Shown here piece by piece: positions 37,496 to 46,732 of a stretch of 64,000 nucleotides of DNA. How positions within the stretch are numbered: the first letter of the stretch is position 1; every line of letters starts with the position of its first letter. The notes beneath the pieces were generated by a model that was not told the DNA's origin, searched no databases, and saw only the letters and a list, made by a program, of their open reading frames with translations. The DNA is taken from assembly GCA_963845975.1 (NCBI GenBank), contig CAWJUD010000002.1:620001-684000 (forward strand). The letters are read 5' to 3'. Source of the DNA: JBEKIK01 sp963845975. GTDB lineage: Bacteria > Planctomycetota > Planctomycetia > Pirellulales > Thermoguttaceae. The position numbers and the translations under genes were made by a program.

Positions 37496-38713
37496 TTATT
37501 TGCCGTTTCTGATCGGCCAGAGTTTGAATAGACCGCTTAGGCCGAATTTTTTGCCCGCGATTTCAACCGCCTCGATCTTGCCGTCGTTCGTCAAATTCCT
37601 GGAAAGTTGCACAATCGACTGTGTAATGGCGGCTTTGGGGGCTTGCTCAATCAACGGCACGCCGTTGTTGCGGGCCTCGATCATCGTGCGATAATCGTTG
37701 GGTAATTGCCAGAATATTTCCTTGCCGATGGTTTCTTCCGCCTTTTTCAAGGTAATATGCCCCGTATCGAGTCCCACCCGATTGATGATGATCTTCACCT
37801 TGTCGGCTATGCCTTCCATCTCGTTGAACGACATCATCAAACGCACCACGTTTCGCAGGCAAGGCAAATCGAGTTGCGCAACCAGCATGATATGATTGGC
37901 CATTTCCAAAGCAATCATGTCGATGGATGTGTAGCCCTTCGACAGATCCAGCACCAAATGCGTAAACGTGGCCTTCATCAGGCCGATTACCCTTTGCAAA
38001 TCAACCGATGTGATCAATCGCACGTCTTCAAGCTGGACCGGCCGCGGCAAAAGGTACAGCCCCGAGGAATGCTTGGTCAGCGAGCGTTTTAAAAGCGTGA
38101 AATCGAGCCGAGTCACGTTTTGGGAAACGTCCACTAGGGTATAATCCGGAATGGTGTCCAAAAATACGTCCGCGTCGCCCAGGCACAAGTCCAGATCGAT
38201 CAAGGCCACCGAGTTTTTTTCATCCGAAGCCAAGGCGCAGCCCAGGTTCACGGCCAGGCTCGTCGTGCCTACTCCTCCGATGGCGCCCGCCACGGCTATA
38301 ACCTGGCAGCCGCGGGGTTTGTTCTCGCCCTGACCAAATCGCCGTTCGCTGATCCGACCCAATGCGGCCAGCAAGTCCTCTATGCGTACCGGTTGCGTGA
38401 GAAATTCCTTTGCGCCTGACCGTAAAGCCTGAAGGATCAAACTGCCGTCGTTCGACGAACTGACGACCAGCACCGCGCAATCGGGCGACACGGCCGTCAG
38501 CTTTCGCACCAAATCCAGCCCCTTCTGCGGATCGGCGTCGATGGCCACCAGCCCGATGTCCGGATTGGTTTGGGCCACCACGTCGCCGAAAAACTCGTAC
38601 CTGGAACATTCGGCTTCCAGCCAGATCATGTCCATGCCCAGCAACAGGCCCTTCAAGGCCTCGCGCTGAGTATCGTTGGGATCGACGATTGCCAAACGGA
38701 GAACGTTACTCAT
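37496..38713 (-). CDS. cpaE: CpaE/TadZ-like localisation protein (receiver plus ParA-like ATPase)
   Basis: The ATG at 38713 (MSNVLRLAIVDPNDTQREAL) gives 405 residues. The N-terminus is a degenerate receiver domain, and the C-terminal 260 residues are a MinD/ParA-like ATPase with a variant Walker A, GAIGGVGTTSLAVNLG (Thr where Lys is usual: GVGTTS), so ATP hydrolysis may be absent or altered. TadZ/CpaE proteins position the Tad machine at the pole. It sits between the secretin and ATPase genes. Confidence 0.9.
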   Translation of the reverse strand: MSNVLRLAIVDPNDTQREALKGLLLGMDMIWLEAECSRYEFFGDVVAQTNPDIGLVAIDADPQKGLDLVRKLTAVSPDCAVLVVSSSNDGSLILQALRSGAKEFLTQPVRIEDLLAALGRISERRFGQGENKPRGCQVIAVAGAIGGVGTTSLAVNLGCALASDEKNSVALIDLDLCLGDADVFLDTIPDYTLVDVSQNVTRLDFTLLKRSLTKHSSGLYLLPRPVQLEDVRLITSVDLQRVIGLMKATFTHLVLDLSKGYTSIDMIALEMANHIMLVAQLDLPCLRNVVRLMMSFNEMEGIADKVKIIINRVGLDTGHITLKKAEETIGKEIFWQLPNDYRTMIEARNNGVPLIEQAPKAAITQSIVQLSRNLTNDGKIEAVEIAGKKFGLSGLFKLWPIRNGK

Positions 38714-38902
38714 GGGGTGTCGATTATTTCTTTGTTCGTAATTCGAGATTATGTACGTCGTGAATGCAATACATTTAGCCCCCATGGATACACGGCGGGT
38801 TCATATTCAGCGCCCGTGAATACGCGTGGAGGGTAAAATGGGATAGATTACGCCACTCACCCCCGCGTATATTCACCCGGGGTTAAATGTATTTAATCTA
38901 CT
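38714..38902. repeat. Two palindromic repeats of the GCCCCC / GGGGG family
   Basis: TTAGCCCCCATGGATACAC (about 38778) and CACCCCCGCGTATATTCACC-type (about 38858) are copies of the TAGCCCCCGG-TGAA-CCGGGGG element seen at 43141, 50022 and near 6256. They are in the cpaE leader. No gene is present. Confidence 0.65.
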
Positions 38903-40627
38903 TTACTTTACCACATCATAACCGACTGGGCCGATGAAACCGGGAGGACTGTTTGAGATTCCGGATGAGGAATTTCCCGATGGATTGTTCGGTTTAGATG
39001 ACGTGTAACGACTGTATGGGGTTGATGTACCGCCGCCGCGCCGCGCCATGTTCGCGGGGCCGGACATTGCGGGAGCGTTTTGACCGCCGGATCGCGATGC
39101 GCCTGCGCCCGAGGCCGGAGGCGTACTGATTTGTTCCGGCCCTATCATGCCGTCGTCCGGCGCCGGGGTCGGCGATCCGTTGCTGGGCATGCCTCCCTCG
39201 CCGTTGCCGGCCGGACAGCAATTCGGCACCTCCAAATGACCTTTCATGTATAATTCCCAATCTGTGGGACTGGTGGTCTCCATGCCCGGACCGCAGGGCG
39301 GCACCTCGCAGGCATCCATGCCGTCGACAAGCTCGGGAGTTACCATAATTAACAATTCAACCTCGTTAACTTCTTCATGCGTGGTCCGGAATGCTGCTCC
39401 CAAGTAAGGCACCTCGCTGATCCAGGGCAGACCATGGTTTCCCGATTCAATTCGGGTTTGCAACAATCCAGCGATGGCAATCGTCTGGCCCGCGCTCAAC
39501 TCCACAGCAGTGTCGGCAAAACGTTCCGCAAAACCTGGTACACGCGTCCCGGAAATCGTGGTGCCGTTGGCATAATCGGGTTCGCTAATGTCGGGCCTGA
39601 CTTCCAGTCGTATTTTTCCATTACCCAGAACGATCGGAATAAAATCGACTCGCGTCCCATACGACTTAAAATCTATGCCAGGGGGAGTATTAGCCGATGA
39701 AGCTGTTGGAAAGGCGATTTGTCCGCCCACGTTAAATGCGGCGGCCCGGCCGCTTTCGGTAACCAACGTCGGTTCGGCTACTACTTTCATCAAGTTATCA
39801 TCGCGCAATGCATCCAGAACGCCGAAAAACGCACTGCTGCCGTTGGCCACATTAAAGGCGAATGTTCCAGGTATTGGATTATTGGTAACGGTGGTGGATG
39901 GTGGAGTGTTGCTCACCACTCCTGCGGGAAGCAAGGGTGTAAAAGGAGCTGTAATTAATCCACTTCCTCCCGAAAAAACCATATTGGATCCGGTGATTTT
40001 CGCCCAATCGAAACCCAAGCGGCGCAATTTCGTCCGCGAGACCTCCATAACTTTGACGTGCAAGAGCACCGTTTGCACCCCGCCCACCGTCATATTGTTG
40101 ATTACCTTGGGATAATACTCCTCCGCAATGCGGATGATCCGATCGATATGCTCCGGTTTGTCGACAAAGCCCGAAATCAACACCGAACCGGCCACCGGGA
40201 TGACCGTCAAGGCGGCATTGGGAAACTGCGAACGCAACAACATCTTCAATTCCTGGGCGTCGCCGTACACGATTACGTCGATGGTGAATAACTTCTGGTC
40301 TTCGCCCCAAAGGTTGATCTGCGTCACGCCGGTCGTCTTGGCCGAAACCTGCACCTGCGTGGGGGAAAGCGGCGTGAGGTCCAGTATGTCCGGATTGTTG
40401 ACTTGGGCCTGCGGTATCTTCTGCCCGATTGTGATTATCCGGCTGGAGTGCACCGTCATCTCCATCCGTTCATTGGACGACTTCACGCTGAAGTTTATCG
40501 AGCCGGGCGCCGGCGTCAGGCTTGTAGTGGGTTCGGGCGGCGGCGGAGTTTGCGCCATCGAATAAAGTGCAACGCAGCAGATAATCGCCGAGGGCGCAAA
40601 CATGCGCCAAAGATTGTGCTTAAACAT
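38903..40627 (-). CDS. cpaC: Tad secretin (CpaC/RcpA)
   Basis: 574 residues. A signal peptide (MFKHNLWRMFAPSAIICCVA) is followed by a Pro-rich stretch, a BON/N0-like domain (IITIGQKIPQAQVNNPDILD), a second domain with GSVLISGFVDKPEHIDRIIR, and the secretin core with RLEVRPDISEPDYANGT, PGFAERFADTAVELSAGQT and VELLIMVTPELVDGMD. It forms the outer-membrane pore for the pilus. The C-terminal 120 residues are low-complexity Gly/Ser/Pro. Confidence 0.93.
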   Translation of the reverse strand: MFKHNLWRMFAPSAIICCVALYSMAQTPPPPEPTTSLTPAPGSINFSVKSSNERMEMTVHSSRIITIGQKIPQAQVNNPDILDLTPLSPTQVQVSAKTTGVTQINLWGEDQKLFTIDVIVYGDAQELKMLLRSQFPNAALTVIPVAGSVLISGFVDKPEHIDRIIRIAEEYYPKVINNMTVGGVQTVLLHVKVMEVSRTKLRRLGFDWAKITGSNMVFSGGSGLITAPFTPLLPAGVVSNTPPSTTVTNNPIPGTFAFNVANGSSAFFGVLDALRDDNLMKVVAEPTLVTESGRAAAFNVGGQIAFPTASSANTPPGIDFKSYGTRVDFIPIVLGNGKIRLEVRPDISEPDYANGTTISGTRVPGFAERFADTAVELSAGQTIAIAGLLQTRIESGNHGLPWISEVPYLGAAFRTTHEEVNEVELLIMVTPELVDGMDACEVPPCGPGMETTSPTDWELYMKGHLEVPNCCPAGNGEGGMPSNGSPTPAPDDGMIGPEQISTPPASGAGASRSGGQNAPAMSGPANMARRGGGTSTPYSRYTSSKPNNPSGNSSSGISNSPPGFIGPVGYDVVK

Positions 40628-40708
40628 CCTTGTTTTCCTTGCGTTTTAATTCCGGGCTTCATGCACTCGGAATGGTTCATACTAAGTATGCAGTCTTAAA
40701 TTCACTTC

Positions 40709-41881
40709 TCATTCGACCGGGGAATCCAACGGATTGGTCGAATTCTGATCCAATGGGTTCCCGGTCTGAGGTTCGGGCGGAGGCGCGACCGGTGTCGCAT
40801 TAGGAGGCGTTTCCGACGGCGTGGCCGAAGGCGCCGAATTTTTATCGCTTTTTTTCACCCTACCCGTTTGGTCCGCACCGGCTTTACTCCCTCCAAAACT
40901 CGTTATGTCGCTGCTGCTGACTCGCCAGTGCCCCGAACCGGAATCCCCCGCCGCCGGAACGCGATCGGATTCCAAGACCACGTCGTTAATTCCGTTGGGT
41001 TGCAGGATCCGCATCGTCCAAGTTATCGCCGCGGGAGGCTCCGGCGTTTGTTTGACGGCTGCTTTAGCCTTTATTTGACTCAATAAATCGATAAAACTTG
41101 ACTTATTATCAGTTTTTTTCGGATCGGCCTCTTCTTTATTCCGGTCGGAATAAGCCGAACGGCCCAACAACTCCTCCGGCTTTGCCGAGGCGTCTTCGGC
41201 ATGGGCGTTGTCTTCGGGCCCACGCATCACCAGCCGGATTTTGCCCATTTCGCAGGCCAAGGTCACCTTGGCGGCCTGGGCCGGAGTGACCAGCAAGGAA
41301 ATGGTCTTTGCAATTATGGATTTATCCTTGCCGTCTTTGTCCAAATCCACCACGTCGTTGACGGCGAAGACCTTGACATCCTGCAACACGGTCCTGGTCG
41401 AGGTTTCCGTGATCGCGTGTTGTGTATTGTTGACCAAATAAACCAGCACGTCCACCCGATCTCCAGGCAGGATCAAGCCCGACCCGCTGACCGAGTCGAC
41501 CTGCACCGAGACCACGCGATACCCTATGGGAATGACCGCACTGGCTCCTTGCGCGGACGCGCCTTTAGTGAGTAGTTTGTTTTCCAGAATGGGCTCGCCG
41601 GCAAATAGTCTCTGCCGGATGCGCCGGCCTTCCACGTCTCCGATGTTGGATAAAGCGCCCGGGGGAACCCTATCCTTGGGCCAAGGTTCCTGCTTCACTA
41701 TGGAAGCCGATAAAGGCTCGCCCAAAGGAATATCCTTGAGAGCTACAAAAATGGGCACGGTTTCAGCGGTCGGCCCGGATGGCTCGATATTTCGTTTTGC
41801 CATTACCTGTGTTATGCCGATCGAGGCAACCAGGCCGCAGCCTAGCGCCAACATCAGCAAAGCCATGGACTTGGCTCGCAT
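40709..41881 (-). CDS. cpaB: CpaB/RcpC pilus assembly protein
   Basis: 390 residues from the ATG at 41881 (MRAKSMALLMLALGCGLVAS). One membrane anchor precedes SAF-like domains: VPIFVALKDIPLGEPLSA, RQRLFAGEPILENKLLT, and YRVVSVQVDSVSGSGLILPG plus DRVDVLVYL. The C-terminus is long, charged and Pro-rich. CpaB is thought to sit in the periplasm and stabilise the secretin. Confidence 0.92.
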   Translation of the reverse strand: MRAKSMALLMLALGCGLVASIGITQVMAKRNIEPSGPTAETVPIFVALKDIPLGEPLSASIVKQEPWPKDRVPPGALSNIGDVEGRRIRQRLFAGEPILENKLLTKGASAQGASAVIPIGYRVVSVQVDSVSGSGLILPGDRVDVLVYLVNNTQHAITETSTRTVLQDVKVFAVNDVVDLDKDGKDKSIIAKTISLLVTPAQAAKVTLACEMGKIRLVMRGPEDNAHAEDASAKPEELLGRSAYSDRNKEEADPKKTDNKSSFIDLLSQIKAKAAVKQTPEPPAAITWTMRILQPNGINDVVLESDRVPAAGDSGSGHWRVSSSDITSFGGSKAGADQTGRVKKSDKNSAPSATPSETPPNATPVAPPPEPQTGNPLDQNSTNPLDSPVE

Positions 41882-41982
41882 GAAAACCCCCAACCGCCCG
41901 ATGCAGGGCTTAAAACTTGTCTGCCAAAATAATCGTTATAAATGTTAAACTCACCCGTCCAAAGATGGGGGGACTTTAACGC

Positions 41983-42516
41983 CTACTGTACTGTTTCTCG
42001 GCGCATGACCGTGGATGCGCTTAATATCTTGCCCCCGTTTCCGAAGAATGATGTCGGAAGCCAACTTACCTTGCTAAAAGGCACTGAAACTTTAACCTTT
42101 ACCGATTGTCCATAAGTGGCCGTACTAGGCTCCGCTGGTGTTGTAACTATAGTCGCGCCGGTGATACCCGCCGCGACTAGATAGTTGTTTATAGTGCTTG
42201 TCACAAGCGGTAAACTCGTTTGTCCAGTCGGCGGATCCAACACCCCGACTCTGGCTCCTTCTCTTGAGGCATTTGTTAAGACCTGTTGGACCATCACCAT
42301 GCGTCCATACTCGATCATTCCAAAAACCAACAAGAAAAAAACAGGCGCCACTATAGCAAACTCGACGGCTGCGGCACCTCGTCGTTGTCTTCGGCAAATC
42401 TGACAAACTTTCTCTAGTTTAACCTCGCCGTTTAACGGATTTCGGCAAACCATTGAACCCTTGATCAGGGTAGTTTGTCCCGGTCTTTCTTGTTTTGATA
42501 ATGTGGGTAATTTCAT
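41983..42516 (-). CDS. tadE: TadE-like pseudopilin
   Basis: 177 residues. After a long N-terminal leader, the pseudopilin motif RRGAAAVEFAIVAPVFFLL has Gly before the cut and Glu at +5. The helix is followed by a globular domain of about 100 residues. The first codon overlaps the stop of the prepilin peptidase gene (ATGA, 42513-42516). The 44-residue leader with CRNPLNGEV and CQICRR is longer than usual, so an internal start is possible. Confidence 0.88.
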   Translation of the reverse strand: MKLPTLSKQERPGQTTLIKGSMVCRNPLNGEVKLEKVCQICRRQRRGAAAVEFAIVAPVFFLLVFGMIEYGRMVMVQQVLTNASREGARVGVLDPPTGQTSLPLVTSTINNYLVAAGITGATIVTTPAEPSTATYGQSVKVKVSVPFSKVSWLPTSFFGNGGKILSASTVMRRETVQ

Positions 42517-43079
42517 GGCAGCATTCCAGTACAGATAAAATAGGTAATCGTTCCAATGGCAATAGGAATTCCGTAAGGCAACAGCAGCATTGAACTCTTT
42601 CGCTCGGCTGCGATCGTGGAAAGCTCGTTTGGTTCGCGGATTATCCAGATTTCAAAAAGGATCGCCCATAATTGGAGCAAATGGTGACGCCAATTCCGTT
42701 TCCAAATGACCATTGCCACGGCAATCGCTCCGCCGATCAGAGCGGAAAGGCAAAAAGCATAGAAGGTGTTCGTGCCCCAGATCCAGGCCCCTACGCCGGC
42801 CAATAGTTTTACATCTCCGGCGCCCATGCCGCCGATTGCATAAGCGGGCAACAACAAAGCCAAACCCACGCAGGTCCCCACTAAACTCCAGCCCAGGCCT
42901 TCCCAGCCGAAATACGCGGTGCCGTATATCCAGCCGCCCACGACAAATGGAAAAGTGATCCAGTTAGGGACTTTTAGTTTCCACCCGTCGATAATCGCCG
43001 CTACGATAAGAACCGCGCTGACCAGCCACATAGGCCAGTTTTCTACAATAAAATGGGAAAGCTCATTCCACAACTGCAT
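42513..43079 (-). CDS. cpaA: A24 prepilin peptidase (CpaA/TadV)
   Basis: 188 residues, six hydrophobic segments. The two catalytic aspartates are in AAIIDGWKLKVPN and in GMGAGDVKLLAGVGAW, matching the GxGD signature of type IV prepilin peptidases. It should cut both Flp pilins and TadE. The gene opens the second part of the tad operon, directly after the pilin terminator and repeats. Confidence 0.92.
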   Translation of the reverse strand: MQLWNELSHFIVENWPMWLVSAVLIVAAIIDGWKLKVPNWITFPFVVGGWIYGTAYFGWEGLGWSLVGTCVGLALLLPAYAIGGMGAGDVKLLAGVGAWIWGTNTFYAFCLSALIGGAIAVAMVIWKRNWRHHLLQLWAILFEIWIIREPNELSTIAAERKSSMLLLPYGIPIAIGTITYFICTGMLP

Positions 43080-43373
43080 TACTGGTCTCTCCGTAAAAGG
43101 GTTCAGAGTTCAGGGTTCAGGGTTCAGGGTTTCGGTCATTTAGCCCCCGGTGAACACACCGGGGGTTTCGGTTCGGCATTATGCCACACTGAGAATTCTT
43201 GTAGTATCCACGCTCCAGCGTAGGAACGCCGTTGCAATTGTGTTCCCACGGAGGACCGTGGGAAAAAGGAAAAATTCGGGTATTAAAATTTAAGGATTTA
43301 AGATTCCGCGTTGGAAAAATTTCCATCAAATGCTGAACCCTGAATCCTGAACCCTCTAATTAAAGGATATGTC
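43080..43373. repeat. Repeat-rich leader of the tad operon
   Basis: GGTTCAG heptamers in tandem at 43098-43133 and again (TGAACCC, TGAATCC, TGAACCC) at 43333-43355. Between them lies a palindrome TAGCCCCCGG / CCGGGGG (43141-43166). A CCCACGG-AGGA-CCGTGGG hairpin is at 43245-43262. The region lies between the pilin terminator and cpaA and may hold the tad promoter, which I cannot identify. Confidence 0.65.
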
Positions 43374-43416
43374 AAAAAAAGCCCCCTCGGCATTATATTT
43401 TTTAACGCCGAGGGGG
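43374..43416 (-). terminator. Strong terminator after the Flp pilin gene
   Basis: On the minus strand the stem CCCCCTCGGC / GCCGAGGGGG is followed at once by a CTTTTTTT tract. It lies about 70 bases after the pilin stop and before cpaA. It should let the pilin mRNA be made in large excess over the machinery mRNA. Confidence 0.88.
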
Positions 43417-43487
43417 AAGCTTCCGGTTATCGCGGTTGTGACACTCCGGCCCAGGCAACAGGGCCCATTGTCAGGCTTCCGACTTGT

Positions 43488-43664
43488 TTAAGTTGGCATC
43501 GTATCGGCAACCTTTTGGAATGTCGATTGGGCTCTAGTGCCGATCGAGCTGATCGCAGTCAAGCACACAATAATAATCAAGGCCAGCATCACCGCGTATT
43601 CAACAGCGGTGGGGCCATCCTCGGATACGAGGAAACGACGTAACTTCAAAGCTAGCGACTTCAT
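43488..43664 (-). CDS. flp: Flp/Fap major pilin
   Basis: 58 residues from the ATG at 43664, which follows GGAGGAATATCC. The sequence MKSLALKLRRFLVSEDG is the leader and cleavage is predicted after Gly, giving PTAVEYAVMLALIIIVCLTA with Glu +5 and Tyr +6. A short polar tail follows. A longer in-frame start has no ribosome site. It is the pilin subunit of the Tad fibre, with a long leader carrying a c-di-GMP riboswitch. Confidence 0.93.
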   Translation of the reverse strand: MKSLALKLRRFLVSEDGPTAVEYAVMLALIIIVCLTAISSIGTRAQSTFQKVADTMPT

Positions 43665-43851
43665 GGATATTCCTCCGTTCCAGTTTTTGTTCCTCAAAGG
43701 AAACTACCGGATAGTAAGAAAAGTATTGGGTTCCCTTGGGTATTTGCGCCGTCTTGATTCATACGGCGCCGGCCTGCTTGGTTTACCCTTGGGAGCCCGG
43801 CTTTAGTAAAAAAGCCTCCTCCTCGTCAGTTGCTGAATTATGGGTTTTACA

Positions 43852-43933
43852 CCCTTTCGGCAGCCAGGCTGCCGACGGCGAACCGCCGGCCCTTAGCTTT
43901 GCGCCCGGCCTTGCGACCGGTTTGCCTTTGTCG
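43852..43933 (-). ncRNA. c-di-GMP-I (GEMM-I) riboswitch in the pilin leader
   Basis: The minus strand reads, in order, GGCAAACC, a P2 hairpin GGTC-GCAA-GGCC with GNRA tetraloop, GGGCGCAAAGCTAAGGGCC, a variable stem, and GGCAGCCTGGCTGCCGA. These match the conserved GEMM-I blocks GGCAAACC, GGGACGCAAAGCC and GGUAGCC-GGYUACCGA, including the tetraloop and receptor sides. It begins about 270 bases before the pilin ATG. The platform may be the following GCGCCGT / ACGGCGC hairpin near 43755-43780. It is expected to sense c-di-GMP and switch pilin expression. Confidence 0.88.
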
Positions 43934-43974
43934 AGGATGAAGAGGCTGCAGGCCTGATTTGCACAACGTTTTGC

Positions 43975-44095
43975 CTCTTGGAAAAGTACTTAAATCTCTT
44001 TTCGGCTGATAAGACGTTGCGCTGAGTAGGCCTTTCGGCCTTCTCGACTCTCAGGCTGACGCTCGCGCGTCTTGCCTCTATCTTGAAACCTAGGT
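43975..44095 (-). ncRNA. Possible second structured RNA element upstream of the GEMM aptamer
   Basis: On the minus strand two GNRA-capped stems are clear: GACGC-GCGA-GCGTC and GGCC-GAAA-GGCC. The second is enclosed by GAGT / ACTC. The blocks GAGGCAA, CAGCGCAACG and CAGCCGAAAAG are in the order of the GEMM landmarks GGCAAACC, GCGCAAAGC and GCTGCCGAAAGG but are degenerate. It may be a second, diverged aptamer in tandem, or another leader RNA. The rest of 44100-44420 shows nothing clear. Confidence 0.35.
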
Positions 44096-44420
44096 CGGAT
44101 TCCCAGAATGTCAAATCGATAAGTTTAATTAATATTCACCGGCTGGAATGATTTATTTCAACCTTGCGCCGGATACGACGCTTATCACGATTGTAAGGCG
44201 ATTAAGGCACGGCGATTAGCGATTAGTCAAAGGATGAGGGCTGAAAAAGGAATTCAAGATGAATACGGAATTAAAAATGAAATCGCCGCGGTTTCGCGCC
44301 GCCCGCCGTTCGAAGTCGATTGTGCATGGGGTGCGACTGGAACTTTCGAATATATGCCAACACCCGATCCCCGATCCCTATTCTACACTTGAATACCTTT
44401 AAAGAACTTGACTTGGGTTT

Positions 44421-46732
44421 ATGGCCTCTGAAATTTATAAACCTTCGATTCCGGCATACCACTGCGAACGGAACCTGTTCGCCTGCTCGCTTTTGGCGGG
44501 ATTGATGCTTTTTGCCGGATTGGCCGGGCCGTTCTTTGCGGGAAGAATTTATTCCAGAGACGATCTAGGCGGCTTCCACTTGCCGATCCGGGCATTCTAC
44601 GCCCGGCAGATTGCCCAAGGCGAAGCCTTCGATTGGATGCCGCAGCTTTTTTCCGGTTTTTACCTTACCGGCGAAGGACAGGCCGGAACGTACCATCCCC
44701 TTCATCAGTTGCTTTATCGTTTGCTCCCCTTGCAACCCGCCATCGATTGCGAATACCTGCTGAATTATCCCTTCATGCTTGCCGGGACGTGGCTTCTTCT
44801 GCGACGGCGAATCCCCAGCCGAAGCGCCGCCATGCTGGGCGGCGTTTTTTTCACTTTCTCCGGTTTTAATCTCTTGCACTTTATTCATCCCAACGCCGTG
44901 GCGATTGTCGCCCACATTCCTTGGCTTTTATGGACCATCGACATAGTGCTAACCGATTCCCGCCGCATAAAGGTGTATTCCGCCTTGGCAGCAATGGCCC
45001 TTTTGACCGGCTCGCAACTCTTGTTGGGGTATCCGCAGTTTGTATGGTTCTCGCTATTAACCGAATTTGCATATACCGCCTATGTTTTAATCGACCGGCG
45101 TTATGTTCCGCGTGCGGTATGCCGTCCGGGCCTGTACTGCCGCAAGTGCATCGGCTGTCATGCTTCCACATGGCCCGATTTGCTGCTGGCAAAAACGGTC
45201 GGCCTGTTCCTTGGCGGTGCGCAATTACTGCCGACTATCGACGCCTTGATCCACAGCTCGCACAAGCCGCCGATGCCGCATTCGCCTCCGCCGGTTCACT
45301 GCACCCCTTGAATTTATTGCAGTTGGCGGCCCCTTACCTATTTGTCAATCGGGTGGTCGGATTGAACACGCATGAATTGGGGCTCTACCTGGGCGCCGTG
45401 CCCTTGATGCTCATAGTTTGGCTGATTATACGCCGGCGCAACTTGGGAGTTTTGCAATCGTTGGCCTCGGCGGCCGGTCTGTTTGGAGCGCTGGCTTTGT
45501 TGCTGGCATTTGGAGAATACGGGCCAATCTATCAATTGCCGGCATATCTGCCGCCGCTGCGATATTTTCGATTCCCCGCCCGTTACGCGGTCATTTTTCA
45601 ATTAGCGGCCGCCGTGTTGGCGGCGTTGGGGTTCCTTTTGCTCGCGCGGGTGAACAGGGATGAGCGCCGCAGAAAACATGCGGCCCGGGCCTTCCCCGAC
45701 GTCGCATATGCGCCGCTCTTGTCGTGGCGTCATTGCCTGCCGCTCTGGATACTGGCAACTATTAGCGCCGCCGCCGCCATGCTGGGTGTCGCATTACACA
45801 ACCAGCCCTACATCGCCCGGCTTCCCTTGGTGCTCGCCGGACCGGCACTCTTCATTGCTGCCGCTTTTTTGATTTTTTGGGCGGCTCGCGGCGGTTTTGC
45901 GGCTTTAGTCGGCTTGATTCTAATGTCTGCCCTGGATTTGGGCGCCTACGGTCTGAGTTATTCGGTATATCCGTATTGTCCTAAAATGGATGATTACATC
46001 GCCAAGATCCCCACGCCGCCCGGACCGGGCAAGGGCCGCATGCTGGCCTCGTTATACCGTTACGACGAGCCGGGATTGCGCACGGGCGATCAAATCGTGC
46101 TGCGGGGCTGGAGCCGGGCCGACGGATATGCCGGCCTGGAACCGCAACGCCTGCTGGACTACAAAATACTTCCCGCCTTGCGCGTCGCCGGGGTCGGCTG
46201 GGTCCGCCGCGGACCAACAACCAATGATATCTGCGGGCTGATTCCGTGTGACGACAATTGGTCCGCAGTCCCCGATCCGCTTCCCCGCGTGCGCCTGGTT
46301 AACCGCATAATCGCAAGTAACAATCCCGCCGCGGATATAGCCAAGATTGACGTCGATTCCGAGGCGCTAAGCGACGTCTCGCTGGTGTTGCCGCCGGCAA
46401 AGCCCGGCGACGCCTCGCTTATCGAAGACCTTCCCGGCCGTCTGGGCGTTCGGACGGAGGCGCCGTCCGCGCAATTGCTGGTCGTCGCCGAAAGTTATCA
46501 TCCCGGATGGAAAGCCACAATCAACGGCTCGCCCGCCCAGGTGTATCATATCAACGGCGACTTCATGGGCTGCCTGGTGGGACCGGGGACGCAGTTGGTA
46601 ATGCTTCAGTTCCAGCCGGCCAGTTTGCGGACTGGCCGGTTGATTTCCTATTTAGGGCTGGGCTTTTTGCCATTTTGTTTAATCGGAATTTGGCTAAAGC
46701 CGGCCACGTCCAAACCTGAGGAGCCGCGCTGA
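44421..46732 (+). CDS. YfhO-like polytopic membrane protein, frameshifted near 45258
   Basis: About 770 residues if repaired. The first part has PFFAGRIYSRDDLGGFHLPI, LFSGFYLTGEGQAGTYHPLH and FSGFNLLHFIHPNAVAIVAH, typical of YfhO-like GT-C membrane proteins. At LIHSS one base is missing; the sequence continues in another frame as AQAADAAFASAGSLHPLNLL, then RYFRFPARYAVIFQLAAA and a C-terminal soluble domain with VVAESYHPGWKATINGSPAQ. A GT-C-type transferase of lipid-linked sugar is the best guess. It overlaps the start of the GT2 gene by one base. Confidence 0.82.

Noticed and set aside
43893..44114. 73-residue ORF in the pilin leader
   Set aside because: It overlaps the structured leader RNA and has no domain or ribosome site.
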